A program made the position numbers and the translations under genes. The notes below the pieces were generated by a model, which was not told the DNA's origin, made no database searches, and worked only from the letters and a program-made list of their open reading frames with translations. Shown here piece after piece: positions 1 through 9,977 of a DNA stretch of 44,603 nt (positions within the stretch are counted from its first letter, which is position 1; each line of letters begins with the position of its first letter). The stretch is from Nemertoderma westbladi (taxonomy: Eukaryota; Xenacoelomorpha; Nemertodermatida; Nemertodermatidae), in the NCBI GenBank assembly GCA_032718475.1, contig JAUCBJ010003936.1, positions 1 through 44,603 of the forward strand. Direction: 5' to 3'.

Positions 1-12
1 AAAATAATGAGT

Positions 13-122
13 TTCATAGATTTGTAAGGCTATTTAGGTAGTGGCGCTTTGTTGGGTGCTTAAAACACTCAACAGGCGTTGCTTCAGTTACGCTATTGGG
101 CAGGGCGTTCCAGAGCTCTGGC
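13..122 (-). pseudogene. C-terminal tip of a LINE reverse-transcriptase ORF
   Basis: Read on the minus strand, this stretch encodes ELWNALPNSVTEATPVECFK and about 14 further residues before a TGA at 15-13. The pattern 'WNxLPxxV...FK' is the usual ending of the reverse-transcriptase ORF of CR1/L2-like LINEs. The frame is closed just upstream by a TGA. A homologous-looking run (QNSFDLRG) continues in another frame, so at least one frameshift has occurred. No catalytic motif is present. This is a dead 3' fragment; clade assignment is inferred from one short motif. Confidence 0.55.
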
Positions 123-1017
123 CCCTGAGGTCAAACGAGTTCTGGGCAAATGGAGTATTCTTGTGTAGGATTGAGGCTATTGTTTGGTAGTAAACTGGTT
201 TGTTATTTAATATAGCCAATAATGAAATTATTTTAAAATATAATAGGCCTACGATTAAATGAAAATGCAGCCCAACAGCAAAGAAAGATAATATAATAAT
301 TACATAGATACGTAATATTAACTGGTAATCTAATTAACCTCTGTAAATAACTAGAAAGCCAGCAAGCTGGTTGGAAGGAACCCGGGGAAAAAATACTATT
401 TACAAGACTATTATAAATAATCCTTGTCGGTCAGCAGTAAGTAAACTAAACAATTGTCTAAACTATAAGGCGTGGGGCTAGCTGACTTTGTGGCTCGTCC
501 CACATAATAAATAATGAAACTTTGCTATGACAACACACCCGGTTCTTTTAAATTTGCGTGATTTGAGTTTTATGCTCGCACCACTATTTGTAAGAAATGT
601 TAAAACTTATTTTACAGTATGCCAATGTAGTAATGGTATTAAAATATTATTAAATTAATTTACACTATTAATGCTTCAGCTAAAAAATGATGCTAATCCT
701 ATGTAATAAAAACAATAAGAATATTATAGTATATTTAGGCTACAGAATTTTCCGCTTACCGGTTAGCAATTCATTGATTGATAATGTCTGCGATCTGCAG
801 TTGAAATATATTTCTGTATTTTGTATTTCATACGGACAAATTAATTATACCTCCTAATTAAACTTATAATTTTCAATACTTATTATAACCTTCACCTGTT
901 TGTACATTTAATTAAAAGATTTGATCAAAAGATCGGGACTTGATTCCAGTGGTTTTAATTTTAATGAATGTTGGATTATCTTCCGTATATACAGTAAGTA
1001 TGAGGTTCGTTACTGTT
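123..1017. other. AT-rich intergenic DNA, no gene seen
   Basis: No open frame with recognisable protein content, RNA gene or tandem repeat was found. One copy of the palindrome TAGGCCTA lies near 243. Confidence 0.6.
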
Positions 1018-1024
1018 TATAAAT
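1018..1024 (+). promoter_or_regulatory. Possible TATA box of the acyl-CoA ligase gene
   Basis: TATAAAT (in the context GTTTATAAATACT) lies about 60 bases before the ATG at 1080. That would allow a 5' UTR of about 30 bases. The region is AT-rich, so chance occurrence is quite possible. Confidence 0.3.
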
Positions 1025-1079
1025 ACTATACCGAACATATTATTTAACTTTAATTATTTGACAAAATTATAACACTGAT

Positions 1080-2801
1080 ATGGCAATGAATACTACTGTA
1101 ATTCCTCTTACAAAAAGTCACATTAACAACCAAAAAACTCAACCCTATCTTCATGGGTCAGTTTGTGACCTGATAATCAAAGCCGGTGACAAGTATAAAA
1201 ATGATATCGCGTACATATTCCACGAGACTAATGAAAGTGTGACCTTTGGGGAAGTCTATGAGAAATCCAAAGAATTCGCGTTCGGTTTAGTTGAGCTGGG
1301 ATTGGCTAGCGGTGACAGATTAGCTATTTATTGCGGAAACACTTTGCGATGGATCGTTGCCTTTTGGGGTGCGATTATTGCAGGTGTTATTGTGGTCCCG
1401 CTTAATTATATGGCAACCTCATCTGAGTTGTTGAAATACCTCAGTCACGTTGGCGTAAAGGCATTGCTATTTTCTCGGGGATGGCAGGACCAAGATTTCT
1501 ACCAAACAATCATGAACATTTGCCCAGAAATAATCACTTGCGCGGCAGGGGACTTGAAAATCAAAAAATTACCAGAATTACGATACATTATTTATATGAA
1601 CGATGTAAAACGAATGGGAACTTTTTCTTGGAAGGACATTTGTCTCTTGGGCAGAAAAAGATCAATAATAAATTATGAATTATCACTTCAGTTAAATTTA
1701 GCTAATCCCGTCATGTTGATGTTCACAAGTGGAACAACTGGAGTATCGAAAGCTGTCCAATTCACCAACCATGGTTTACTAAACGCCATGGTTCCGTACA
1801 ACCTGCAGCCCGGGTTCTATAGTAATGGCAAGGTGGACCATCTAATAGAAACACCATTTTTCGGCGTCCTGTGCTTAACCTTCGGTATTATACTTCCAAC
1901 ATTTACCGGTGAAACTGTCGTGGTTGGCTCTACTTTCCCTGACTCTGACAAAATGTGCGAAGCGATTGCGAAATACAAAGTTACCTCCCTGGTTGGTGGA
2001 TCGCAATCACTGATGGCCTTGTTAGACAATAAGGATAAGTACGATTTATCATCTTTGAAGTTCGCAACAGCCGGGGGAATGCCTATCGCACGATTACTTC
2101 TTACACACGTTGAATCCGACTTACCGAATATAAAAACGAGGCACATTTACGGAAGTACCGAGACCTTGGTCGTGGCTGTGGGTGATTTTAATGATAGCCA
2201 GGAGATACGAATCTCGAATGAAGGATTCCCAGTTAATGGTCAAGAAATTAAAATAAGTAATGATAAAAACGAAATTGTTGATATTGGTGAGAGCGGGGAG
2301 ATTTGCATCAAGAGTGATACAATTACACCGGGGTATTGGAATGATAAAAGGGAGGTTCTAGATAAAGACAGGTGGTTTCGAACGGGAGACCTGGGACGCA
2401 TCGATAGCAATGGTTACCTGACCGTGGTCGGTCGTCTCAAAGATATCATTATTACTCGAGGTTTTATGGGTAACATCGTACCTGGTGAAGTTGAAGAAGC
2501 TATTAGAAGTAACGATAAAGTTTACGATTGCTATGTTTTCGGTGTCCCCGATGGATCGACGGGAGATGAGCGTGTTACGGCTGGTGTCATATTGCATCCC
2601 GCGGAACAAGTCTCTGTGCAACAACTAACCATCTACCTCCGAGAAATTTTATCAGAATATAAAATACCCAAACACATTTTCTTTGTAGACGAATTTCCTA
2701 AAACGGCAACCGGAAAAGTAAGAAAAGATATAATGCGTGAATTATCTCGCCAACAAGCTTTAGATTTATCTTGGAATCACGTTGAGTGCATAACATTCTA
2801 A
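1080..2801 (+). CDS. AMP-binding acyl-CoA synthetase, ACSF2-like (573 aa)
   Basis: This is an adenylate-forming enzyme that should activate a carboxylic acid, probably a medium-chain fatty acid, to acyl-AMP and then acyl-CoA. The core motifs are visible in order: P-loop FTSGTTGVSK at 215-224, YGSTE at 357-361, WFRTGDL at 432-438, GRLKD at 451-455, and PKTATGKVRK at 540-549 with the presumed catalytic lysine K546. The length (573 aa) suits the ACSF2/medium-chain ligase group, and the closing stretch (IPKHIFFVDEFPKTATGKV) also resembles it. The start is a real ATG, with a second ATG two codons on. The frame is uninterrupted, so the gene has no coding introns. No clear mitochondrial presequence and no SKL-type peroxisomal ending are seen (it ends CITF). 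Oddity: the hinge region usually written GGENIYP reads RGFMGNIVP here. Family assignment is secure; the substrate is inferred. Confidence 0.9.
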   Translation: MAMNTTVIPLTKSHINNQKTQPYLHGSVCDLIIKAGDKYKNDIAYIFHETNESVTFGEVYEKSKEFAFGLVELGLASGDRLAIYCGNTLRWIVAFWGAIIAGVIVVPLNYMATSSELLKYLSHVGVKALLFSRGWQDQDFYQTIMNICPEIITCAAGDLKIKKLPELRYIIYMNDVKRMGTFSWKDICLLGRKRSIINYELSLQLNLANPVMLMFTSGTTGVSKAVQFTNHGLLNAMVPYNLQPGFYSNGKVDHLIETPFFGVLCLTFGIILPTFTGETVVVGSTFPDSDKMCEAIAKYKVTSLVGGSQSLMALLDNKDKYDLSSLKFATAGGMPIARLLLTHVESDLPNIKTRHIYGSTETLVVAVGDFNDSQEIRISNEGFPVNGQEIKISNDKNEIVDIGESGEICIKSDTITPGYWNDKREVLDKDRWFRTGDLGRIDSNGYLTVVGRLKDIIITRGFMGNIVPGEVEEAIRSNDKVYDCYVFGVPDGSTGDERVTAGVILHPAEQVSVQQLTIYLREILSEYKIPKHIFFVDEFPKTATGKVRKDIMRELSRQQALDLSWNHVECITF

Positions 2802-2895
2802 AACATTACGGTGTGGTACAAAATACGTTATAATCCTAACTCTATAGGTGTATAATATTTATTGGTGGTGAATGGTAGACCTATCAATAATGCCT

Positions 2896-3111
2896 CAGAT
2901 AGTGGCGCAATATGACCGCAATTGTACAGAGTGATCTAATTTAATAAATTGGTCGCATATGAAAAATGACAATATTGATTTATTGTTTTGGTTAGAAAAC
3001 ACCGACATTGTAACCTAATCCTTTCACTTAATGTTTGAAATTAAATTAAATTAACCTTTTAAACCAACTAAACATATATTTAGTGTTTGGGGTCATTTGC
3101 GCCATTGTCTC
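2896..3111. mobile_element. Short inverted-repeat element (MITE-like), copy A
   Basis: The left end CAGATAGTGGCGCAATATGA and the reverse complement of the right end GAGACAATGGCGCAAATGAC match imperfectly over about 25 bases. The interior shares long blocks with 19346-19518: TTGGTTAGAAAACACCG, then a cACTAAAcAyAyaTTTAGTg hairpin, then a ggGTCATTT block. Two related copies 16 kb apart with matching ends indicate a non-autonomous DNA transposon. No clear target-site duplication was found, so exact edges are approximate. Confidence 0.6.
2943..2948 (+). promoter_or_regulatory. Candidate poly(A) signal AATAAA of the ligase gene
   Basis: AATAAA lies about 140 bases after the stop codon at 2801. No earlier AATAAA is seen after the stop. 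It falls inside inverted-repeat element copy A, whose relative at 19346-19518 also carries AATAAA at 19376-19381. Confidence 0.4.
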
Positions 3112-4061
3112 TATTATAATTAATTAATTATTTATGGTGCGATAAAAAATAAATATGGCGGAGGAAACTGTTTTACAAACAAATAATTATTGTTTTGTTG
3201 AAGATATTATATAGGCCTACCCGGGTATATTATTTAATGACGTAGAATAATAAGTTAAGGAGATATGTAGTCGGCCTACTTTCCATTTAATTTTTCACTG
3301 CTCCTATTGGAATAAAAATCTTCAAAACCGAAATTGTCATCCTATGATAAGGGGGTCTGGAGGAGAAGATTCTGAAGAGTCTGGTATTCGATTAATTTTT
3401 AATTAATCAATTAATTATTTAATTAAAGGGTTAATTTACTTATATAATTAATTAATAAGATCATTTTCATCCAGAGTACTCTACCATTGAGTCTATGGAA
3501 AAATCACACATTTTTCAAATTCTTATTAGGCAAGATAATTCCTCAAGATTATAATTTTGTTCTAAAAGTCCCGACCTAATGAAACAGAATAGGCTATCTA
3601 TCATAATATAAAGTTATTTTCCCATAGGCCCAAGCCCAACATTATGTCCAACATTTTGTATTCTCGAACACTAACAAATCTATTTAAATATTTTAAATAC
3701 GAACTTCCATTATTCTTACAACTGATGCACAGCTGCTTTGTGACCTCGGATAGATATTAATTAGGTCCATCAGTGGTGAGAGACGTTTAATCAAATAAAA
3801 TTTAGCGGAAATGCGCACTAAATATTAAAAATTTTATATTTTGTATTTTATGTCTTAGAGGCTCGGTAAAGAATTATTTAGTGTATTTGTAATTCTTTAG
3901 ATAGAGAACAATCTCTTCAATTTCGATTAAGGCTAAAGCGCATTTTGGGTTTTTTTTATGACAGGTATAAATATATAACTTTAGCCAATATTTATTAGGT
4001 ATAAACTTTAGCTAATCTAAAATACGGATAAAAAAAGCGCTTACAAGCATTAAAGCTTTGT
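3112..4061. other. AT-rich intergenic DNA, no gene seen
   Basis: Contains AT-rich TTAATTAA-type runs around 3390-3460 and a TAGGCCTA at 3212. No coding sequence or RNA gene is supported. Confidence 0.6.
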
Positions 4062-4443
4062 ATGCCAAACTCAAATATTATGCTTTTGAATACCTATTTT
4101 CCTGTCGATAACAGATCCATTAGTGCAGTTTCTGGCGCATTTCTTTCTCTTATGAACGATATAGGTAATATCGTATCACAATCTGTTAGTTCTAACCTAC
4201 TGTGGTGTGGAGACGTCAATTGCGATTTTTCACGGACGTATGCCCATGTTCATGCGATTTTAGACTACATTATTAGTAACGATCTAAATATACTTTGGGA
4301 TACCGTACCAGTAACCAGTACATTTCATTGTATTTTGGAAGGTATTTCGCATTGTTCAACTGTTGAACATTTTTTACAATTTTTTTTAGCGGGGGTTGTT
4401 AATTTGGGTTCCAATTTGTCAGGTCATGACAGGTGTTCCCCCT
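4062..4443 (+). pseudogene. LINE endonuclease-domain fragment (APE/EEP type)
   Basis: The frame contains features of the exonuclease-endonuclease-phosphatase domain found at the N-terminus of many non-LTR retrotransposon proteins. These are NTYFPVD, then LWCGDVNCDFSRTYAHV (the GDxNxD-type motif), then a TF...GISHCSTVEHF stretch in the position of the S-x-IDHF motif, and a final NLSGHD resembling the LSDH end. It is much shorter than a whole domain and lacks the N-terminal part. It directly abuts the reverse-transcriptase fragment in another frame. Either one LINE lost its linker region, or two LINE pieces were joined near 4436. It is not functional. Confidence 0.6.
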
Positions 4444-5725
4444 GAGGTCTTTAAAATACCCGAGTGTTTAAAGCTCATCTATCCCATCATAGTAGACATG
4501 TACCGAACAACAAGAGTCCCACAAGAAATGAAAACAAATAAGTTGGCGCCAGTTCCCAAGAAGGGCAACCTAACACTCTATGGTTCTTTTCGGGGAATCT
4601 CATTGATCTCGATTGCTGCAAAGCTATACAATAGAATTCTATTAAATCGCATCAGGGATCCCATTGAGAGACTGCTCCGTGGAAATCAGAATGGGTTCCG
4701 TAAAGGTCGTGGGACCATGGAGCCCATTTTGGCACTTAGAAGGATAATTGAAGAGTTATCAAAAAAGAAAGACAGGCATCTGGCTCTTATCTTTGTTGAC
4801 TTCTTCAAGGCCTTTGATTCAGTCTCTCGCTCACGTATGTTCAGCATACTTTCATTATATGGGATTCCTGATGAAATTATTGCAGCAATCAGATCAGTAT
4901 ACGATGGTTCGACAACGTTTGTGTCTACTGTTGACGGTGACACAGAACCATTTGAAGTGTTATGGGGCGTCCTCCAGGGAGACACACTTGCACCATTCTT
5001 GTTCATAATTGTCGTTGACTATGTTCTACGCATGTCCTTAGATCATCATAATGATGATGGGGTGATGATAACTCCACCTACTGGCTCCAGAAGTCGAGGA
5101 AATCCTGCCAAGTACCTAACTGATCTAGACTTTGCTGATGACTTAGGAGTACTCTCAGAATCACTAGAGGGAGCCCAACGGCTCCTCAGCTCATTAGAAC
5201 ATGCTGCTTCTAGTGTTGGTCTTTTTATTAACTCCAGAAAGACCAAAATGTTGACAGTTAACTTTGAAAGTCCTCTCTGATCGGATGAGCATAAGCTCAA
5301 AAGATGGTATGCTTGAGCATGTGGATGACTTCTGTTACCTGGGATCATGGATCCGGAAGTCAGGTGAGGACATTCGAATACGTAAGGGAAAGGCATGGGC
5401 GGCCTTGAATAGGCTTTCCAGGATTTGCAAGTCACCGAGAATTAATCGGAAACTTAAGGTCCGATTATTTAGAGCAACAGTAGTTCCAGTACTCCTCTAT
5501 GGGAGTCCATGCTGGGCTCTAACTGCTGAGGACACCAAATCTCTGGATGGCACATTCACAAGAATGCTACGCCGGGTTCAGTGTGTCAAGTACAATGCAC
5601 ACATCTCCAAACAGAAACTATATAACATCGGAGGTGTCTCATTGGTTCCCCCAAGCTTGACACTAGAACAAAATCGCCTCCGCTTTGAAGGACATTGCTT
5701 TCGCCGTGAGGACCAGTGTAAAAGC
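4436..5725 (+). pseudogene. Non-LTR retrotransposon reverse transcriptase, frameshifted
   Basis: The first part, to the stop at 5280, carries reverse-transcriptase motifs: KKGN...FRGISLIS (fingers), FVDFFKAFDSV near 4793-4825 (motif A), GVLQGDTLAPFLF near 4966-5004 (motif B) and LDFADDLGVL near 5126-5155 (motif C, catalytic DD intact). The protein continues in the next frame from about 5270 with FCYLGSWI, GKAWAALNRL, VVPVLLYGSPCWAL and RMLRR, the thumb and C-terminal region typical of these LINE proteins. So one frameshift near 5270 breaks it. Similarity fades after GHCFRREDQC at about 5725, before a normal C-terminus. The upstream 40 codons open from a TTG and overlap the endonuclease fragment. 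The clade (RTE-like or other) is not decided. A dead element. Confidence 0.85.
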
Positions 5726-6757
5726 TTTTGCGTAATTAACCGGTTATTTTCCCTTAAAGTACTCTGTAGTTGGTTTACCAGGCATAAAAAGGCCGTGTCC
5801 TTGCTGTACTGGTGTTTTAGAGGACATAAAAGTCATTTCTTCTGTATTTGTACTTTAGAGGACATAATCCGCAATCTCGTGACGCGATAAGCTAGATACT
5901 CTTGAAAACAGTGTCGCTACCATGACGACGGCTAACAGCTGATATTGCCACGTCGACATTTCTTTGTTTCTTTGTTCTCTCGTTGTTCGGTTGACCAATC
6001 AGAGCGTTTTTTGTCTCTGTGTTGGAGGTGGATACAGAACTCAGTAGTTCAGTGTTATGTTAAGTAAAAGGTTGTCTTCAAACAATTAGACGCTCTTATT
6101 GAGGTTATAAAAAACATGAAACCTGTTTAAACCCTGTTTAATTAGACCTAGAGTAAACCACCACTATTATGAAGTTAAGGGCGGGGGAGGGGGGGGGGAG
6201 GAACCCCCTCCATGGGTAAAATTTACATATTTATTTTTCATCTGATACCGAATTTAATATGGATTTCAACTCTTCAAACGGCTTGGCGAAATATTTTTTA
6301 GTTCTCCAGTTATCCCTGTCTTTCAGTCTACCACTTTGACTGTCAAAATTTAGAAGACACACAGACAGACAACAGGTTAGACAGACATATTAGATTCCAC
6401 CAAATATTAAAATGAAATCATCGACCCCGTAAACCCCCATATTGATAGTTTTGGTGAGTTGATGTGAAGCCATAGTGCCAAACATTACTAACCGATTAAC
6501 AGACCACAGACAGACATGTTTTGAACTGAAAGGTTCAAACTTTAAAGCAAATTATCTCGGAATTACATTTTTAAATTTTTCTAAATACTAGGGCCTACTC
6601 CTGTGATATTTTCACCCAAATTCTATAATTTATGGCTCGTTTGAAAGGTTTTTTGAAGATCTTTAAAAATTCCAACAGTTTTTTGAAAAAGATTTTTGTT
6701 AAAATATTATTGCAAATTGTAATTATAATTTAATTAATTAAAATTGAGCCCCACTCC
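5726..6757. other. Intergenic DNA after the LINE, no gene seen
   Basis: A short direct repeat of TTTAGAGGACATAA lies at about 5815-5870. A CCAAT box in the context TTGACCAATCAGAGCG lies at 5991-6006, but no convincing gene follows. A G-rich stretch lies near 6181-6202. CAGACAGAC-type runs occur near 6358-6390 and 6500-6520. Confidence 0.5.
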
Positions 6758-7237
6758 TGCGACCGGTGTAGCAAACCAGTGGTCTCCGACGGACTCCACG
6801 GCCTCTCTTGCAGGTCGAGTGGTGGCCGGTTTCCCCGTCACACGATGTTAAACGACATCAATCAACGGGCACTGGTTAGCTGTGGTATTCCATCTACATT
6901 GGAGCCCCCCCCCCCCCCCCCCCCCGGCCTGTGCAGGAGAGACGGGAAGCGAGTCGGCGGCCTGGCGCTGGTGTCGTGGAGCCAGGGCCGCACCCTCACC
7001 TGGGATGCCACGGTTGTTGACCCCCTCGCCCCGAGCTACTGTACATCCAGCAAACGATTATAGCCGGTGGTCGGATTGCAGAACGGAGGGAGAGGGAGAG
7101 GGAGAAGCACCAGACGTACCGGGAGGTGATGGAGCGAGGAAACCTCTTCCACCCGGTCGCATTCGAAACCTTTGTCCGATCTGGTCCGGAGACAGCTAGA
7201 AATGCCAGCAAGCTAGCTATAAGAAAGCCGTCCATAC
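6758..7237 (+). pseudogene. Retroelement C-terminal domain with zinc-binding and restriction-like endonuclease motifs
   Basis: The translation reads CDRCSKPVVSDGLHGLSC (a CxxC...HxxxC knuckle) and RH...LNDINQRAL. After a C21 tract encoding prolines it continues GLCRRDGKRVGG, LTWDATVVDPLAPSY. This is the conserved tail seen in a widespread group of non-LTR retroelement proteins; the R-x-D-G and WDxT pattern resembles a PD-(D/E)XK nuclease core. The reading then shifts frame around 7060 and continues as YREVMERGNLFHPVAFETF and ETARNASKLAIRK. There is no upstream reverse transcriptase of this type, so this is a 5'-truncated, frameshifted copy. The end of the same protein lies at 7823-7978 beyond an insertion. 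Confidence 0.75.
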
Positions 7238-7822
7238 CATAGTCAAACGTGGTGTAGTTGGGTCCCTCCCCATTTAACAGCTTTGCTTACAGTCTGAGAG
7301 AAAGTAATACCAGCCCCTTCATTATTATTAACCTATAAAACATTTGAACGGCCCAGTGCTTAAAATCACTTTTTACTTTTTAGGTGAGAGGCTGGCCTAA
7401 CATAGTAGTGAGTAACCTTATAGATATTCCCATAGGATTCACTGGGAAGAGCTATTCAGCTGGCGGGGTAATACGTTACAAACTAACAGTTCATATTTGC
7501 TCACTGTCTTGGATAGAGTGAGGTAGTAATGTACTTCTCTGCAGTTTGGGCCTATCCATTCAATCAATAGTAGTAGCTTACTAGGCCCTCATGAGCACCA
7601 GCAACTGGTGTTTCTATCATTAAGTCTATGGCAATTTTCGTGTTATGGGGCTATTCTTCGAAATAAAAAAAGATACTTTAATAATTTTTTTAGAAACTTT
7701 TTTCCACATCCTGGGATTGAGCTGCGTCGATCTATAGACATACATACTATATCCTGTATACATATACGGTCTATATACATACATACATATATACATAGAT
7801 AGATAGTGAATACTTTTACAGT
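7238..7822. other. 585-bp insertion splitting the retroelement tail, with ATAC/GATA microsatellite
   Basis: This stretch separates two parts of one retroelement reading. It contains simple repeats of ACAT/TATACATAC and AGATAGATAG at about 7738-7806. No terminal inverted repeats or coding content were recognised, so the nature of the insert is unknown. Confidence 0.5.
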
Positions 7823-7978
7823 AAGAAGTCCCGCCTCCACGCCATCACCCACGAGCCCCGATCGCACCAGTTTCTCCAGAGGATTGAGGTCGCCATAGTG
7901 ATCGGGAATGGCTACAGCTGGTACATCATCCCGGGGACTGTTCGACGACTTGCTGGACTAAATATATCTCGGTTATAG
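7823..7978 (+). pseudogene. Last ~50 residues of the split retroelement protein
   Basis: The translation KKSRLHAITHEPRSHQFL, QRIEVAIVIGNGYS, and ...GTVRRLAGL, then a TAG at 7976-7978, matches the usual end of this family of proteins (a THEPRS/TGDPRS-like block followed by an RI..AI..GN block). It continues logically from the segment ending at 7237. A few extra residues (WYII) interrupt the expected GNxxS-xxGT spacing. Confidence 0.6.
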
Positions 7979-9936
7979 AGTATGTTTATTAATAATTTTT
8001 TTAGAGTTTGGAATGGCCTAGGGCATATATTATTGGTGTAATGGGTGAATGAGTGCATCAAAGAGTTAATTAAAAGTTTACCAAGTTTGATTAAAATTAA
8101 TTAGGCCCTAGTTTAATTAATTTAAGTGAAAACTTATAATTTAAAAAAACGGCCGGTTTATGTAGATTCGAAGGTACTGAGTCTAAAAAAGTTGGTTTCA
8201 AACAATTTGATTTTTTTTTAATATCAAAGGACTAGTATTTTTGTGTATTTAGTATTTTAGTGAAATTTTAATTCCGCCACTCGCCGCTAGATTGACACAA
8301 AATAATTTAGAATTTTAATTTTTGTTGCTCTTTATCCTTCCCCACATTGTTGGCTGAACACAACATAACAGTGTACCTACCACACGGCTTAATTAAAAAA
8401 AATATCAAGAAGTCATAATCATATAATTTTGCAACAGATAGATCTTGTCTACATGTAGTCCTAATAAGGTGGCAGTCTGGAGTGGAAACACAGTTTTTAA
8501 GAATATAGCGGACGAAAAATTAAGATAGTAAGGGAATCGCAAATGTGTTTATCCTTTGAGGAAGAATATTTTAGTAATGTACTGTAGCTACCATAAAGCC
8601 GATTTCGAATGCGCTCACATGGGTCGAAAAATGTCGCTAATTTTTGTTACTGCAGAACTTTCTGGAACTGGAACTGAAGTCACATGTCACTCAACTCAGC
8701 CCCAATTCACATCTTGTCTCTACTTCTATAATCAGATGATTTTTCATATTGCGGCCGTAAAACGATTATTTCGACCCAAAGAATATGCATGTGTTTTTAA
8801 ACAAAAATTTTTCTGCCGAAAGAATACAAATTTCGCCCGAAAAATGTAAAAAATTTCTACCGAAAACAAAAAATGTCATTCTTATTGAAATCTAAATACA
8901 GTTAGACTACAATTAGGTCAAATATATGAAAACACAGCACAAGTACTGTCCCGTCACCGTCACATTCCAATAACTAAATGCATAAGGGGAAAGGGATGTA
9001 TCATTAATTAATTATAAACATTTGTAGTTCACTTAGGTCGTAACTATATTCAATGAAACACAAAACATTACACACACATATCATTTTATACATACAAATA
9101 AACAATAATTAATTACGTTAAGAAATACATAAGTTACAGATTGCAACTCAGCAGAATGCTGAACTCATAAGCAGTCTTTTTCCAGAATTATTAATTATCT
9201 GGAACAGCGCTAACCTTCTGATGTGAAGGCAACAGAAACATTCCAGAATTAATATCTAGACATACATGTATATTGTACACAATTATTGTTGGTTTCTAGA
9301 GTTGTGTTTATTGATAAACACTTAGGCCTAAAGTAGGCCTATCTATCTACAGGCAAAATCATTGGAAACTTTTTCTAACACATTATTGCCGGTTGGTGTG
9401 AGAAAATCTAAACAAAATTTATGGGCAGTGCAGGTCTCGCAGTGCACACCGGCGCCGTACATAGAACGTATTTAATATTTTATTTTTAATAATTTATACA
9501 CTATTATTAAATACAATTTAAAAGTTAAATATTTAGATAAAAGAATGTTAAAATAATTTCACAATTTCTTATTTCCACTTTCGAACTTGTTTTACAGGAA
9601 GTGTACAAAAAAACTTTTCACATAAGAAAGATATCTGAGTTTCAATGAAAAAAGAATGAATTTCGATCTATATTCCAGGAAATGGTTTATACTGTAGTGG
9701 TTTTAACAGGTTAGAAAATGGCATCAAAAAACTACTAGCAGCACATAAAGTCAATTTTGTAAAATTTGGAGGCATCAGCTCATATTTTGGAAACACTCTG
9801 CGAGTTATAATTTTATTGAGAATATATTGGTCTCATTATGCTTGGAATATAACAAATTAATTAATTTCTACTTATTAATCTTTGCTTTTGTTAAGCACAT
9901 CTTCCCCAAAATTAGTTTACATTATGTTTTATCTTA
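7979..9936. other. AT-rich intergenic DNA, no supported gene
   Basis: No protein domain, tRNA or tandem array was recognised. Two TAGGCCTA palindromes lie at 9323-9330 and 9334-9341. An open frame at 8556-8849 starts at TTG and resembles nothing known. Confidence 0.5.
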
Positions 9937-9977
9937 CACCATGCCCCAGAATAGAGTGTCGTAATTATTATTATTAT

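Noticed and set aside
5991-6130. Possible promoter with CCAATCAGAGCG and TTATAAAAAAC before an ATG
   Set aside because: The ATG frame stops after four codons (MKPV), and no gene follows.
8556-8849. 97-codon frame
   Set aside because: Opens from TTG, no recognisable domain, in AT-rich DNA without promoter or poly(A) context.
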